Source: an uncultured Phycisphaerales bacterium
GTDB lineage: Bacteria > Planctomycetota > Phycisphaerae > Phycisphaerales > UBA1924
Assembly: GCA_937871415.1 (NCBI GenBank)
Contig: CALMQD010000124.1
Location: forward strand, 1 to 11,822
DNA length: 11,822 nucleotides
Direction: 5' to 3'
Under the pieces are notes generated by a model. It saw only the letters and a program-made list of their open reading frames with translations, had not been told where the DNA came from and did no database searches. Positions within the stretch are counted from its first letter, which is position 1, and each line of letters opens with the position of its first letter. This document shows, in pieces, positions 5,601-11,822 of this stretch. The position numbers and the translations under genes are program-made.

Positions 5601-7670
5601 TCAATCGGCGTCGTCCTCTGCCGGAGGCTCGTCCTGCACGACGATCGTGCGGGCGCTGAGGTCGCCGGGGTGCCTCCCCATCGGGTCCAGCAGCACCAAG
5701 ACGCTGAGAACCGGCATGAGCCATCGCACGAAGTTCCGGATGATGCAAGCCAGCAATCCCGGCGGCAGTTCGGCCCTGGCCGGTTCGTCGGCCGCCGACT
5801 CGTCCGAGTCGGACTTGGAGGCTTCCCCGCCGCCATCGGACGTCGACACGCGGGCCGGCGCCCGCGTGACCGAGAGCACCCAGATCCCTGATGCGGCCCC
5901 GCCGAGCGAGCGGCCGAAGAGCGCTTCAAAGATCGTCGTGTGCACGAACGCGATGCCGAGTGAAAGCAGCACGAGCCATGGGTCGTAACTATCGCTCAGG
6001 AACGGGATCGGGAGCAGCGCATCCGCCGCCCGGACATCGAGCAGCCAGCCCGCGATGAGCGCGGCGGGGGCGTAGTCGACAGCCGCGGCGAACAGGCGAC
6101 GCACCGGCGAAGCCACGACCACCCTGTCAGGGAGGCGAACCCGCGTCGGAACATCGGGCCGGATCACAAACAGGACGATCGCGACCATCACCATCAGCAG
6201 CAGCGCGGCGAGGAACTCGGCCTCCTTGCTGAACCGCTGCTGACCCGTGCGGAGCGGGCCGCTGTACACCGTGTCGCCCAGGAGGGAGACCTCGCGCATG
6301 ACCAGACGCGGAAAGAGGGAGGCCCGGGCGCTCGGCCGGACCGGGGCGCTGCTGTTCGGCACCGACGGCGTCGATCCCGACGCGTCGGCCGTCTGTTCCT
6401 CGAGCCAAACGAACGCGAGGCTTGCGCTGTCGGGAGAGCGGGCGACCGCGGCCACCGAGGCGTCGCGCGGCACGCCGTCGAGCACGACCACCGGCACCGG
6501 CCCGGAGGCGCGCAGTTCGGTGATGGACACTCGCCCCGGCTCGGATGCGATGGCGAGCAGGTGGTCGGCGGTCCCGAACCCGCCGCCGGGCTCGTGCGCG
6601 GTGAGAACCTGGTCGGGCATCGCGACCGCATGTTCGCCGAGCCGGGAGAGGGCGAACGACCGGGGCCAGGGAACATCTCGCCGGACCCATCGCGCCGGGC
6701 GTTTGACGCCCGAGTCGACGGCGCCGGGGTCGACCGCGCCGGGATCAACGGCGCCGCCGGCATCCTTGCCCAGCGTGGCGATCCACAGCGATGCGGGCGC
6801 GGAGCGCTGGTCCGACGCGGACGCGATGGGCGCAATAAGCACCGCGAAGGAATCCGCGGGGTCGGACCAGTTCACGATCCACGCGGGCGCACCGAGGTCC
6901 CAGGGTGCAGGCTTTTCGGCCCCGGCTTCGACGGTCGCCTCCGGGTCCCACGGGAGCGCGACGCGCAACCACTGATTGCGCTGCAGGAGCACAAGCGACC
7001 ACGAATCCGCGGGCGACTGGTCCTGCTTCATACGGGCCGGGCGGGTCCGCAGCAGGGCGACGGGCCCGGGTGTTGCGCCGGCAACGCCGCAGAGTTCGTG
7101 CATACCCGGGAGCGCGGGGAGCACTTCGAGCCGACCCGGCGGGTAGTCCCAGACGCTGGAGTTGATGCGCGAAGCGGAGATGCCGAGCACCTTGCGGACG
7201 CGCGAACCTCGCTCGCCGCCGGGCTCGTCGTGCAGAACCAGAAACACCGAGTCCACGCCCAGCGTGGGCGAGTACGTTCCGAGTCGGTCGACGGTCTGCG
7301 GGGCGGCGGTGACCATCCGGGCCTCGCCGGGCTCGAGCCCGCCCTCGGTCCAGTTCCGGGGCGGCAGGTGGATGAGGTGCGTCACCTGCTGAACATGATC
7401 GCGAACGACCACCCAGCCGTGCTGAGGCTCACTCGGGAGGACGTCCACGCCGGGCGCGACGGCGGCTTGGGGCTTGGGCGCCGGCGCCTGGGGCTTGGGC
7501 GAGGGCGTCGATGGTGCGTCGGGTGCGGCCTGGGCGCTGGGCTCCGGGACGACCGCGGGCGACGCCGGAGTTTGCGTCGTGCCCGACTGCGCAGACGCTC
7601 CCCGCACGAGAATGAACAGGAAGACGAGGATGAGCAGCGGCGCCGTCGCGCGTGCCAGGCGGTCCGTCAT
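5601..7670 (-). CDS. RDD-domain membrane protein with large exported N-terminal region
   Basis: A 689-residue envelope protein. Residues 1-28 look like a signal peptide (hydrophobic LLILVFLFILV, then GASAQS). A Pro/Lys/Gln/Ala linker (about 30-78) follows. Residues 80-480 form a mainly beta, Trp-containing region that would lie outside the cytoplasm; its spaced short strands suggest a propeller-like fold, but no family is recognised. Membrane segments are near 487-503, 527-545, 565-583 and 645-662. The C-terminal part is an RDD domain: SPVRRLFAAAVDY, with Arg and Asp in the first helix; FEALFGRSLGGAASGIWVL; and RNFVRWL followed by HPGDLSARTIVV. An acidic Ser-rich loop (about 610-632) interrupts it. 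RDD proteins are proposed transporters or membrane partners; the substrate is unknown. The start is ATG at 7670, 68 bases after the lipoprotein gene, with no clear Shine-Dalgarno. Confidence 0.88.
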   Translation of the reverse strand: MTDRLARATAPLLILVFLFILVRGASAQSGTTQTPASPAVVPEPSAQAAPDAPSTPSPKPQAPAPKPQAAVAPGVDVLPSEPQHGWVVVRDHVQQVTHLIHLPPRNWTEGGLEPGEARMVTAAPQTVDRLGTYSPTLGVDSVFLVLHDEPGGERGSRVRKVLGISASRINSSVWDYPPGRLEVLPALPGMHELCGVAGATPGPVALLRTRPARMKQDQSPADSWSLVLLQRNQWLRVALPWDPEATVEAGAEKPAPWDLGAPAWIVNWSDPADSFAVLIAPIASASDQRSAPASLWIATLGKDAGGAVDPGAVDPGAVDSGVKRPARWVRRDVPWPRSFALSRLGEHAVAMPDQVLTAHEPGGGFGTADHLLAIASEPGRVSITELRASGPVPVVVLDGVPRDASVAAVARSPDSASLAFVWLEEQTADASGSTPSVPNSSAPVRPSARASLFPRLVMREVSLLGDTVYSGPLRTGQQRFSKEAEFLAALLLMVMVAIVLFVIRPDVPTRVRLPDRVVVASPVRRLFAAAVDYAPAALIAGWLLDVRAADALLPIPFLSDSYDPWLVLLSLGIAFVHTTIFEALFGRSLGGAASGIWVLSVTRAPARVSTSDGGGEASKSDSDESAADEPARAELPPGLLACIIRNFVRWLMPVLSVLVLLDPMGRHPGDLSARTIVVQDEPPAEDDAD
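6711..6755 (-). repeat. Three 15-base tandem repeats within the RDD gene
   Basis: Three imperfect 15-base units (6711-6725, 6726-6740, 6741-6755) encode GAVDP-GAVDP-GAVDS near residues 306-321 of the exported region. The unit length keeps the frame, so copy number could vary without breaking the protein. It probably lies in a surface loop. Confidence 0.8.
7468..7501 (-). repeat. Direct repeat in the Pro-rich linker of the RDD protein
   Basis: TGGGGCTTGGGCG occurs at 7468-7480 and 7489-7501, 21 bases apart. It encodes the repeated PKPQAPA/PKPQAAV segment of the linker after the signal peptide, near residues 58-71. Confidence 0.7.
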
Positions 7671-7738
7671 AAGGTCGGATGGTAGCGATCGCGCCCGCCG
7701 GAACAGCGAGCACGCCGCGAACAGTTGAACCGCAAGCG

Positions 7739-8836
7739 TCAGCGCGAGGAGTGCGCGTCGGTGCGATCGTCGGAATCGCCGAGGGGCTCGCCGGGCGTCG
7801 ACCCGGCAGACGCCGGGGCCGGCCGCGGCGCGGACCGCTCCCGCAGCATGTCGGCGGCCTTGCGCACGCGTTCGGGCGCGACATCGAAGTGCGCGAGCAG
7901 TTTGTCAAAGTCGAAACTCGCGTCCGCGATGCGGGCGTCGGTGACGCCCGAGAGGGAGAGCCGGATCTCGGCCTCCTGCCCCGGCGCGGTCACAAAGACC
8001 GTCGCGGGCATCCGCGGCCGCTCGCCCGCGGGGGAATCCTTCAGTTCCACGCGCTCGTCACCCGCCAGTTCGCTCGCGGCCAGGACGGTCTCCGCGCCGG
8101 AATCCGACCGTGACGAGTCGGGGGCGACCGTCCCGGGTTCGACGATCTCGATCCGCGCGGGGAAGGCGTTCCGAGGGTCGACGGTGAGCCGCTTGAGCAA
8201 GTGATCCGGCGGGTCCTGGTCCTTGGCGGCCGCGGACTCCCCGGCCGCGGCGACCGTTCCCGGAAACCGAAGGGTCACGACGAGCGATTGGCCGTCGGAC
8301 GACCAGGCGATCGAGCGGACATCGGCGGCGTTCAGGGGCGTGATCCCGAGCAGTTCGATGAGGTGCCACGGGGCGATGCTCAAACCCAGCACGCGGCGCG
8401 CCTGTTCGCCGTCGGGCGTTCGCTCGCCGACGATCGCGGACGGGGTCTTTTCGAGGTCGAACCACCAGTACCGCGACGCATCGCAGCCGAACCACGCGCC
8501 CGTTTTGCCGGCCTTGCCCAGGCTCAGCGCCAAGCGCTCGGGCCGGATCACTTGCAAGAGGCCTTCGACCTGCTCGTTGCGGAGTTCGTTGTCCTCGTCG
8601 CGGTAGCGCAGACGCACGACCGCGCGGGCCTTGATCCGCGACAGGTGCTCCAGCCGCTTGTTGTACTGCGCGACCAACGCGCCGGCGTCCGGGACGGGTT
8701 TCCGCACGGAGTCGGTTGTCCCCTGCTCGGGACGGGACCGCGACGATTCCGCGGCGCCGCACCCCACGAGAAGCAGGCACGCGGCGAGCGTGCACATCGC
8801 GACGGCGAGACGCCGGATGGACACAGCGCCGTCCAT
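7739..8836 (-). CDS. Lipoprotein, possibly LolA/LolB-like fold
   Basis: A 365-residue predicted lipoprotein. The N-terminus has Arg-rich SIRRL, a hydrophobic core and a lipobox LLVGC with Cys at 26, followed by Gly-Ala, so it should be lipidated and held on the periplasmic side of a membrane. After a linker, residues 52-135 run as a long helix and alternating strands (YNKRLEHLSRIKARAVVRL, then GLLQVIRPERLALSLG, then WFGCDASRYWWFDL). This order resembles the LolA/LolB/DUF4292-type half-barrel that binds lipid or lipoprotein acyl chains. That resemblance is my inference from pattern. The C-terminal 40 residues are low complexity. The reading frame stays open far upstream, but the ATG at 8836 is chosen because it gives the signal peptide and overlaps the upstream stop as TGATG, which suggests translational coupling. 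The GTG at 8824 is an alternative. Confidence 0.85.
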   Translation of the reverse strand: MDGAVSIRRLAVAMCTLAACLLLVGCGAAESSRSRPEQGTTDSVRKPVPDAGALVAQYNKRLEHLSRIKARAVVRLRYRDEDNELRNEQVEGLLQVIRPERLALSLGKAGKTGAWFGCDASRYWWFDLEKTPSAIVGERTPDGEQARRVLGLSIAPWHLIELLGITPLNAADVRSIAWSSDGQSLVVTLRFPGTVAAAGESAAAKDQDPPDHLLKRLTVDPRNAFPARIEIVEPGTVAPDSSRSDSGAETVLAASELAGDERVELKDSPAGERPRMPATVFVTAPGQEAEIRLSLSGVTDARIADASFDFDKLLAHFDVAPERVRKAADMLRERSAPRPAPASAGSTPGEPLGDSDDRTDAHSSR

Positions 8837-9424
8837 CACGTCGCGACGGCTCCCGCCGCGGGTTGGCTGGGCGCCGAGTCGGAGAGCACGGCCTTGAGAG
8901 CCTCCGCCGCGAGCGCGATCGATTCCTCGTCCATCTCCGGCTCGCGGATCTCCACGAGTGAATCGGAGTGACCGGGCTCGCCGGGCCTGGGGGCGCCCTT
9001 GGCACGGACGGTCATCGACCCCGGGCGGGACGACTCGATGATCAGCAGGCGCTTGCGGACGAGGATCAGCGCGAGGACATACGCGAACGCCCCGCGCTGC
9101 GGGTTGGGCTCGCGCTCCAGCGTTTCGAGGGTCTGTTCGAACAGGTCGAGCAGCGACGCGTCGTCGAGGAGCATCCGCGGCTTGGCCCCCGGCTCGGGCA
9201 CGCGCCCGCGCCAGAACCCCAGAAGCAGGAGCGGGGGCGTCGGGCGTGCCGCGTCCGTCGCTCCGGGCGTCGGGGCTGTAGTCCAGACGCACATACTCCT
9301 CCGTCTCCAGCGACTGCGCCAGGGCGGCGACGAACTCCTCACCCGTCGAAAGCTCGGCGCCGGTCGCGGCGCAGCGGCGCGTTGGCGACCCGAGGGTGTA
9401 TGACGTCCCTGTCAGACTTCTCAT
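8836..9424 (-). pseudogene. Conserved hypothetical protein gene with a +1 frameshift
   Basis: Two frames together make one plausible protein. From the ATG at 9424 one frame gives MRSLTGTSY, a CAATG motif (Cys18), then STGEEFVAALAQSLETEEYV and RLDYSPDA up to residue 53 (near 9266). The frame one base further on then continues as RPTPPLLLLGFWRGRVPEPG, LLDDASLLDLFEQTLE and QRGAFAYVLALILVRKRL, to a TGA at 8836-8838. The span of 589 bases is one more than a multiple of three; removing one base would give 195 residues. An extra C in the CCC run at 9265-9267 would be enough, but anywhere in about 9241-9267 fits. I believe similar proteins occur beside lipoprotein genes in planctomycetes, with no known function; this is from memory. 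The gene ends as TGATG with the lipoprotein start. It may be a true pseudogene, a sequencing error or, less likely, a shorter gene starting at 9292. Confidence 0.7.
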
Positions 9425-9430
9425 GCCCGG

Positions 9431-9436
9431 AGTGTA
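9431..9436 (-). promoter_or_regulatory. Candidate -10 for a leaderless transcript
   Basis: TACACT on the minus strand ends six bases before the ATG at 9424, so transcription would begin at or next to the A of the start codon. No Shine-Dalgarno precedes this ATG, which fits leaderless translation. No convincing -35 is seen. Confidence 0.3.
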
Positions 9437-9548
9437 CCGTGCAACCGGGCCGGGGTTGGCGCTTTGAACGGGTCGAGGGCAGCTCCGGGGGGTCGTCCGG
9501 TTCGGGCACATCGGCCGGGAAACAGGCTTCCGGGCAGGATCAATGTGC

Positions 9549-9578
9549 TTGCTGTCCGTCCGCGCGGGCCGATAGACT
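9549..9578 (+). promoter_or_regulatory. Candidate housekeeping promoter of lpxI
   Basis: TTGCTG (9549-9554) and TAGACT (9573-9578) are separated by 18 bases and upstream of the lpxI ATG at 9661, giving a leader of about 75 bases. Both boxes match the sigma-70 consensus at four of six bases. The 236-base divergent gap (9425-9660) shows no other gene or clear hairpin. Confidence 0.3.
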
Positions 9579-9660
9579 TTCCCGTCACCGGCGCACCTTT
9601 CACGCGCCAGACCGGCGGGCGGGGAAGGCAACCAAGGTCCAGGCGAACAGCCCGCGCGTC

Positions 9661-10545
9661 ATGCCGGTGAACATCACCATCCTGCCCGACCCCCCACCGC
9701 CCCCGACGCCGATCGGGCTGATCGCCGGCGGCGGCAGTCTGCCGATCATGATCGCGCGGGGATTGGCGGCGATGGGTCACCCGGTGCACGCGCTCGGGCT
9801 TCGGAACCAGTATGAGCCGCAGTTGCCCGCGCTGTGCGCTTCGTTCCAGCCGGTCGGGCTCCTGAGGGTGGGCGGGTGGGGGCGCCGCCTCCGGAAGGCG
9901 GGCGTACGCCACGCGATCATGGTCGGACGCATCGACAAAGCGCGGTTGATGTACGACCCCTGGACTATCATCCAATACCTGCCGGATTTCAAGACGGTGA
10001 TGAGTTGGTACCGTCACCTCCGGCACGACCGGCGCTCGCACGCCATCCTCACGGCGATCGCGGACGAACTCGGTCGATCGGGAGTCCTGCTCTTGGATTC
10101 CACAGCACCGATCTCGGACTCGCTCGCCGAGGCGGGCGTGATGACCCGTCGCCAGCCGACGGAGCAGCAACGCGCCGACGTCGGCTTCGCGTGGCCGCTG
10201 CTTGCCCAGACGCTCCGGCTCGACATCGGGCAGGCGATTGCCGTGCGTGACCGCGACATCATCGCCGTCGAGGCGGTCGAGGGCACCGACCGCATGATCG
10301 AACGCACCGGCCAGCTCTGCAAGGCCGTCGGATGGACGCTCTGCAAGGGCGCACGGGCCGGGCACGACCGGCGTTCCGACGTGCCCACCGTCGGGCCGAT
10401 GACCATCGAGAACCTGTACCGGCACGGCGGACGGTGCCTGGCGCTCGCCGCGGGCGATGTCATCATGGTCGACAAGGCCGAGCTGTTGGACACGGCCGAC
10501 CGGCTGGGCATCGCCGTCATCGGCGTGCCCGCGGCCCAGGCCTGA
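9661..10545 (+). CDS. lpxI: UDP-2,3-diacylglucosamine hydrolase LpxI
   Basis: A 294-residue homologue of LpxI (DUF1009), the cytoplasmic enzyme that hydrolyses UDP-2,3-diacylglucosamine to lipid X and UMP in lipid A synthesis; it replaces LpxH in lineages that lack it. The N-terminal domain begins PIGLIAGGGSLPIMIARGL (17-35) and includes GVRHAIMVGRIDKARL (81-96). The C-terminal domain carries LDIGQAIAVRDRDIIAVEA, EGTDRMIER, then HDRRSDVPTVGPMTIENL, where D240 lines up with the essential Asp of Caulobacter LpxI (reported as D225). The family's end, IMVDKAELLDTADRLGIAVIGV, is complete. Length is near the usual 270-290. The frame is open well upstream, but the ATG at 9661 starts just before the first glycine-rich strand; only a weak AAGG precedes it. 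A Pro-rich stretch (9-16) is an unusual N-terminal extension. No other lpx gene lies in the window. Confidence 0.92.
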   Translation: MPVNITILPDPPPPPTPIGLIAGGGSLPIMIARGLAAMGHPVHALGLRNQYEPQLPALCASFQPVGLLRVGGWGRRLRKAGVRHAIMVGRIDKARLMYDPWTIIQYLPDFKTVMSWYRHLRHDRRSHAILTAIADELGRSGVLLLDSTAPISDSLAEAGVMTRRQPTEQQRADVGFAWPLLAQTLRLDIGQAIAVRDRDIIAVEAVEGTDRMIERTGQLCKAVGWTLCKGARAGHDRRSDVPTVGPMTIENLYRHGGRCLALAAGDVIMVDKAELLDTADRLGIAVIGVPAAQA

Positions 10546-10579
10546 GGCGAGCGTGCGCGGCGCCAAGCCCCGGTTCGTC

Positions 10580-10585
10580 AAGGAG
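10580..10585 (+). promoter_or_regulatory. Strong Shine-Dalgarno selecting a TTG start
   Basis: AAGGAG lies seven bases before TTG at 10593. It is the best ribosome binding site on this strand, and no ATG is available in frame near the start of the conserved domain. Confidence 0.7.
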
Positions 10586-10592
10586 TCCCCGT

Positions 10593-11198
10593 TTGGCGGA
10601 GCGCCCGGACCAGTTCGTGTCCCGGGCCGGGCTCAAGCTCGACCACGCGCTGCGAGAGTTCGGGCTGGACGTCGCCGGCCTCGTCTGCGCCGACTTCGGC
10701 TGCAACGTGGGCGGCTTCACCGACTGCCTGCTGCGGCGCGGCGCGACGAAGGTCTTTGCGATCGACACCGGCTACGGCGCACTGGCCTGGACGCTCCGCA
10801 ACGACCCGCGCGTCGTGGTCATGGAGCGGACCAACGCGCTGCACGCCCAGCCGCCGCTCGAAGAACCCGTGCGGCTCGTCGTCATGGACATGGGCTGGAC
10901 ACCCCAGCGCCTGTGCGTCCCCGCGGGCCTCAAGTGGCTTCGCGGCCGGGGACGGATCGTCTCGCTCGTCAAGCCGCACTATGAGGTCGAAGCGGCGGAG
11001 AAGCACCTGCTCAAACGCGGCGTGCTGGAAGAGCACGAAAGCGAGCGCATCTTTCAGCGCGTGCTCGAACAGTTCGAAACGTGGGGTGCCCGGGCGCTGA
11101 ACTCGACCAGGTCGCCCTTGCTCGGGGGCGCCGGCAAAGGCCGCGCCCACGGCAACTCTGAGTACCTCGTGCTGCTCGAACCGATCCGCACCGAGTAA
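10593..11198 (+). CDS. TlyA/FtsJ-like rRNA 2'-O-methyltransferase lacking the S4 domain
   Basis: A 201-residue SAM-dependent methyltransferase. It matches the catalytic domain of TlyA, which 2'-O-methylates cytidines in 16S and 23S rRNA. Visible motifs are FVSRAGLKLDHAL, the SAM-binding ADFGCNVGGFTDCLLRRGA (33-51) followed by VFAIDTGYGALAWTLRNDPR, VVMERTNAL, VVMDMGWT, SLVKPHYE and HGNSEYLVLL. The Lys-Asp-Lys-Glu tetrad used by TlyA is preserved as K15, D99, K127 and E190. Full TlyA proteins are about 250-270 residues with an N-terminal S4 RNA-binding domain; here the start falls directly at the linker into the catalytic domain, so S4 is absent. The region between the lpxI stop (10545) and the TTG is only 47 bases, and the frame further upstream is shadow sequence inside lpxI. 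It is likely co-transcribed with lpxI. The catalytic family is secure; the rRNA target is inferred. Confidence 0.88.
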   Translation: MAERPDQFVSRAGLKLDHALREFGLDVAGLVCADFGCNVGGFTDCLLRRGATKVFAIDTGYGALAWTLRNDPRVVVMERTNALHAQPPLEEPVRLVVMDMGWTPQRLCVPAGLKWLRGRGRIVSLVKPHYEVEAAEKHLLKRGVLEEHESERIFQRVLEQFETWGARALNSTRSPLLGGAGKGRAHGNSEYLVLLEPIRTE

Positions 11199-11214
11199 TC
11201 GCGATCCCGGCTTG

Positions 11215-11228
11215 CGGACAACTGTCCG
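11215..11228. terminator. Small hairpin between convergent genes
   Basis: CGGAC-AACT-GTCCG forms a perfect five-base-pair stem with a four-base loop in the 48-base gap between the methyltransferase stop and the stop of the convergent gene. Position suggests a bidirectional terminator, but the stem is short and has no T-tract. Confidence 0.3.
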
Positions 11229-11246
11229 GGTGGCAACGCGCCAAAC

Positions 11247-11822
11247 TCACTTCTTCGCGGCGCCCTTCCAGAGTTCGATGCTCGGCTTGAGCTGGTCGTT
11301 GGGGATGGGCACGCTCAGGCTGTACTGCGCGACTCGCCACTGCACGCCGGCGCCCGGGGAGCCGGAACCGACTCGCACGACCACACCCGTGCCGCGGCAG
11401 CGTCCGTACATCGCGTGCTCGAGTTCCTCGTCGAACCAGACCGCGTCGCCCGACGGGCCGACGAACAGGTTGCGCGACACCGGGTGGTACGTCCAGCCCT
11501 TGCCCTTCGCGAACGCGGGGTGCGCATAGCCCCGGAACTGCTCCATCGTCCAGCGTTCCGACGGGTCCGTGCCCATGAAGACCGCGTCGGGCTGATACAA
11601 GTCAAAGTACGCGCGCTCGTCGGCGCGACCGGCGGCCTCATGGAGCGCATCGAGTGTTCGCGATGCGGCGCTTCTCGCGGCGAGTGCATCGGCCGGCGCC
11701 GGAACCAAGCCGGCGGCCCGCTTCGCCGCGCTCTCTCGCGACTTCTCGAGGAACTCCCACATCTTCGTGTGCGGCAGGTCCCTGATCACGTGCCCTTCCT
11801 TGGGCACGGAGATCAACTGGAC
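11247..11822 (-). CDS. NTF2/SnoaL-like family protein (5' end beyond window)
   Basis: The last 191 codons are visible and the frame is open at the right edge. The region from SRTLDALHEAAGRADERAYF to the C-terminus matches a SnoaL_3/DUF4440-type NTF2 fold: a helix pair, then DAVFMGTDPSERWTMEQF, AFAKGKGWTYHP, DAVWFDEELEHAMYGRCRGTG, and a closing strand AQYSLSVPIPND. Members of this subgroup are small cone-shaped proteins, mostly of unknown function, some lipoproteins or secreted. The WFDE and GTD-ERW signatures are strong. An additional N-terminal stretch (KEGHVIRDLPHTKMWEFLEKSRESAAKR) is charged and helical, and is not part of the usual fold, so the full protein may carry another domain or a signal peptide off the window. 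It converges on the methyltransferase gene with a 48-base gap. A TTG at 11816 is a possible start, but nothing supports it. Confidence 0.8.
   Translation of the reverse strand, partial: VQLISVPKEGHVIRDLPHTKMWEFLEKSRESAAKRAAGLVPAPADALAARSAASRTLDALHEAAGRADERAYFDLYQPDAVFMGTDPSERWTMEQFRGYAHPAFAKGKGWTYHPVSRNLFVGPSGDAVWFDEELEHAMYGRCRGTGVVVRVGSGSPGAGVQWRVAQYSLSVPIPNDQLKPSIELWKGAAKK

Noticed and set aside
7478..7488. GC-rich palindrome within the Pro-rich linker of the RDD gene
   Set aside because: It is a by-product of repeated Pro/Ala codons inside a coding region.
8837..9631. Long N-terminal extension of the lipoprotein frame as a single fusion protein
   Set aside because: After about 9265 this frame turns into Arg/Ala-rich noise, and an ATG with a classic lipobox lies at 8836. 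Only its first part (9424-9266) looks coding, as the 5' half of the frameshifted gene.
8968..9660. Upstream extension of the lpxI frame
   Set aside because: The frame is open back to 8968, but the translated stretch is Arg/Pro-rich, lies antisense to the frameshifted gene, and LpxI homologues begin near the ATG at 9661.
10332..10592. Upstream extension of the methyltransferase frame, which could have been an S4 domain
   Set aside because: It lies inside lpxI in another frame, is Arg/Ala-rich and shows no S4 helix pattern.

Overview
The window is GC-rich and densely coding. It carries a sigma-54/NtrC-type regulator, a FlgN-like protein, a long membrane-anchored TPR protein, an RDD protein with a large exported N-terminal region, and LpxI. 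This mix points to a flagellated Gram-negative-type bacterium. I infer Planctomycetota, probably Phycisphaerae; that placement rests on gene content and protein style, not on a marker gene.

Layout, minus strand from right to left. A frameshifted conserved protein gene (9424-8836) overlaps the start of a lipoprotein gene (8836-7739) as TGATG. An RDD-domain membrane protein with a signal peptide follows (7670-5601). After a 269-base gap comes a tight four-gene run: TPR protein (5331-2425), FlgN-like chaperone (2375-1815), soluble histidine kinase (1760-618) and an NtrC-family response regulator (from 584, running off the left edge). The gaps in that run are 49, 54 and 33 bases, so it is probably one operon. 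The FlgN neighbour suggests a flagellar two-component pair of the FlgS/FlgR or FlrB/FlrC kind. The gap ahead of the run contains a sigma-54-like GG-N10-GC element, a sigma-28-like -10 and a 9-base inverted repeat.

Plus strand. Divergent from the frameshifted gene, lpxI (9661-10545) encodes the UDP-2,3-diacylglucosamine hydrolase of lipid A synthesis. It is followed by a TlyA-like rRNA 2'-O-methyltransferase that lacks the usual N-terminal S4 domain and starts at TTG behind a strong Shine-Dalgarno (10593-11198). At the right edge an NTF2/SnoaL-like protein converges on it from the minus strand (from beyond 11822 to 11247).

The left half is thus probably flagellar regulation and assembly, the middle is envelope proteins of unknown role, and the right half holds lipid A and RNA-modification housekeeping. 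I saw no rRNA, tRNA, CRISPR array, insertion sequence or phage gene. Nothing here is a clear new defence or mobile system. The most unusual items are the TPR/FlgN/NtrB/NtrC operon, the S4-less TlyA homologue and the single-base frameshift.
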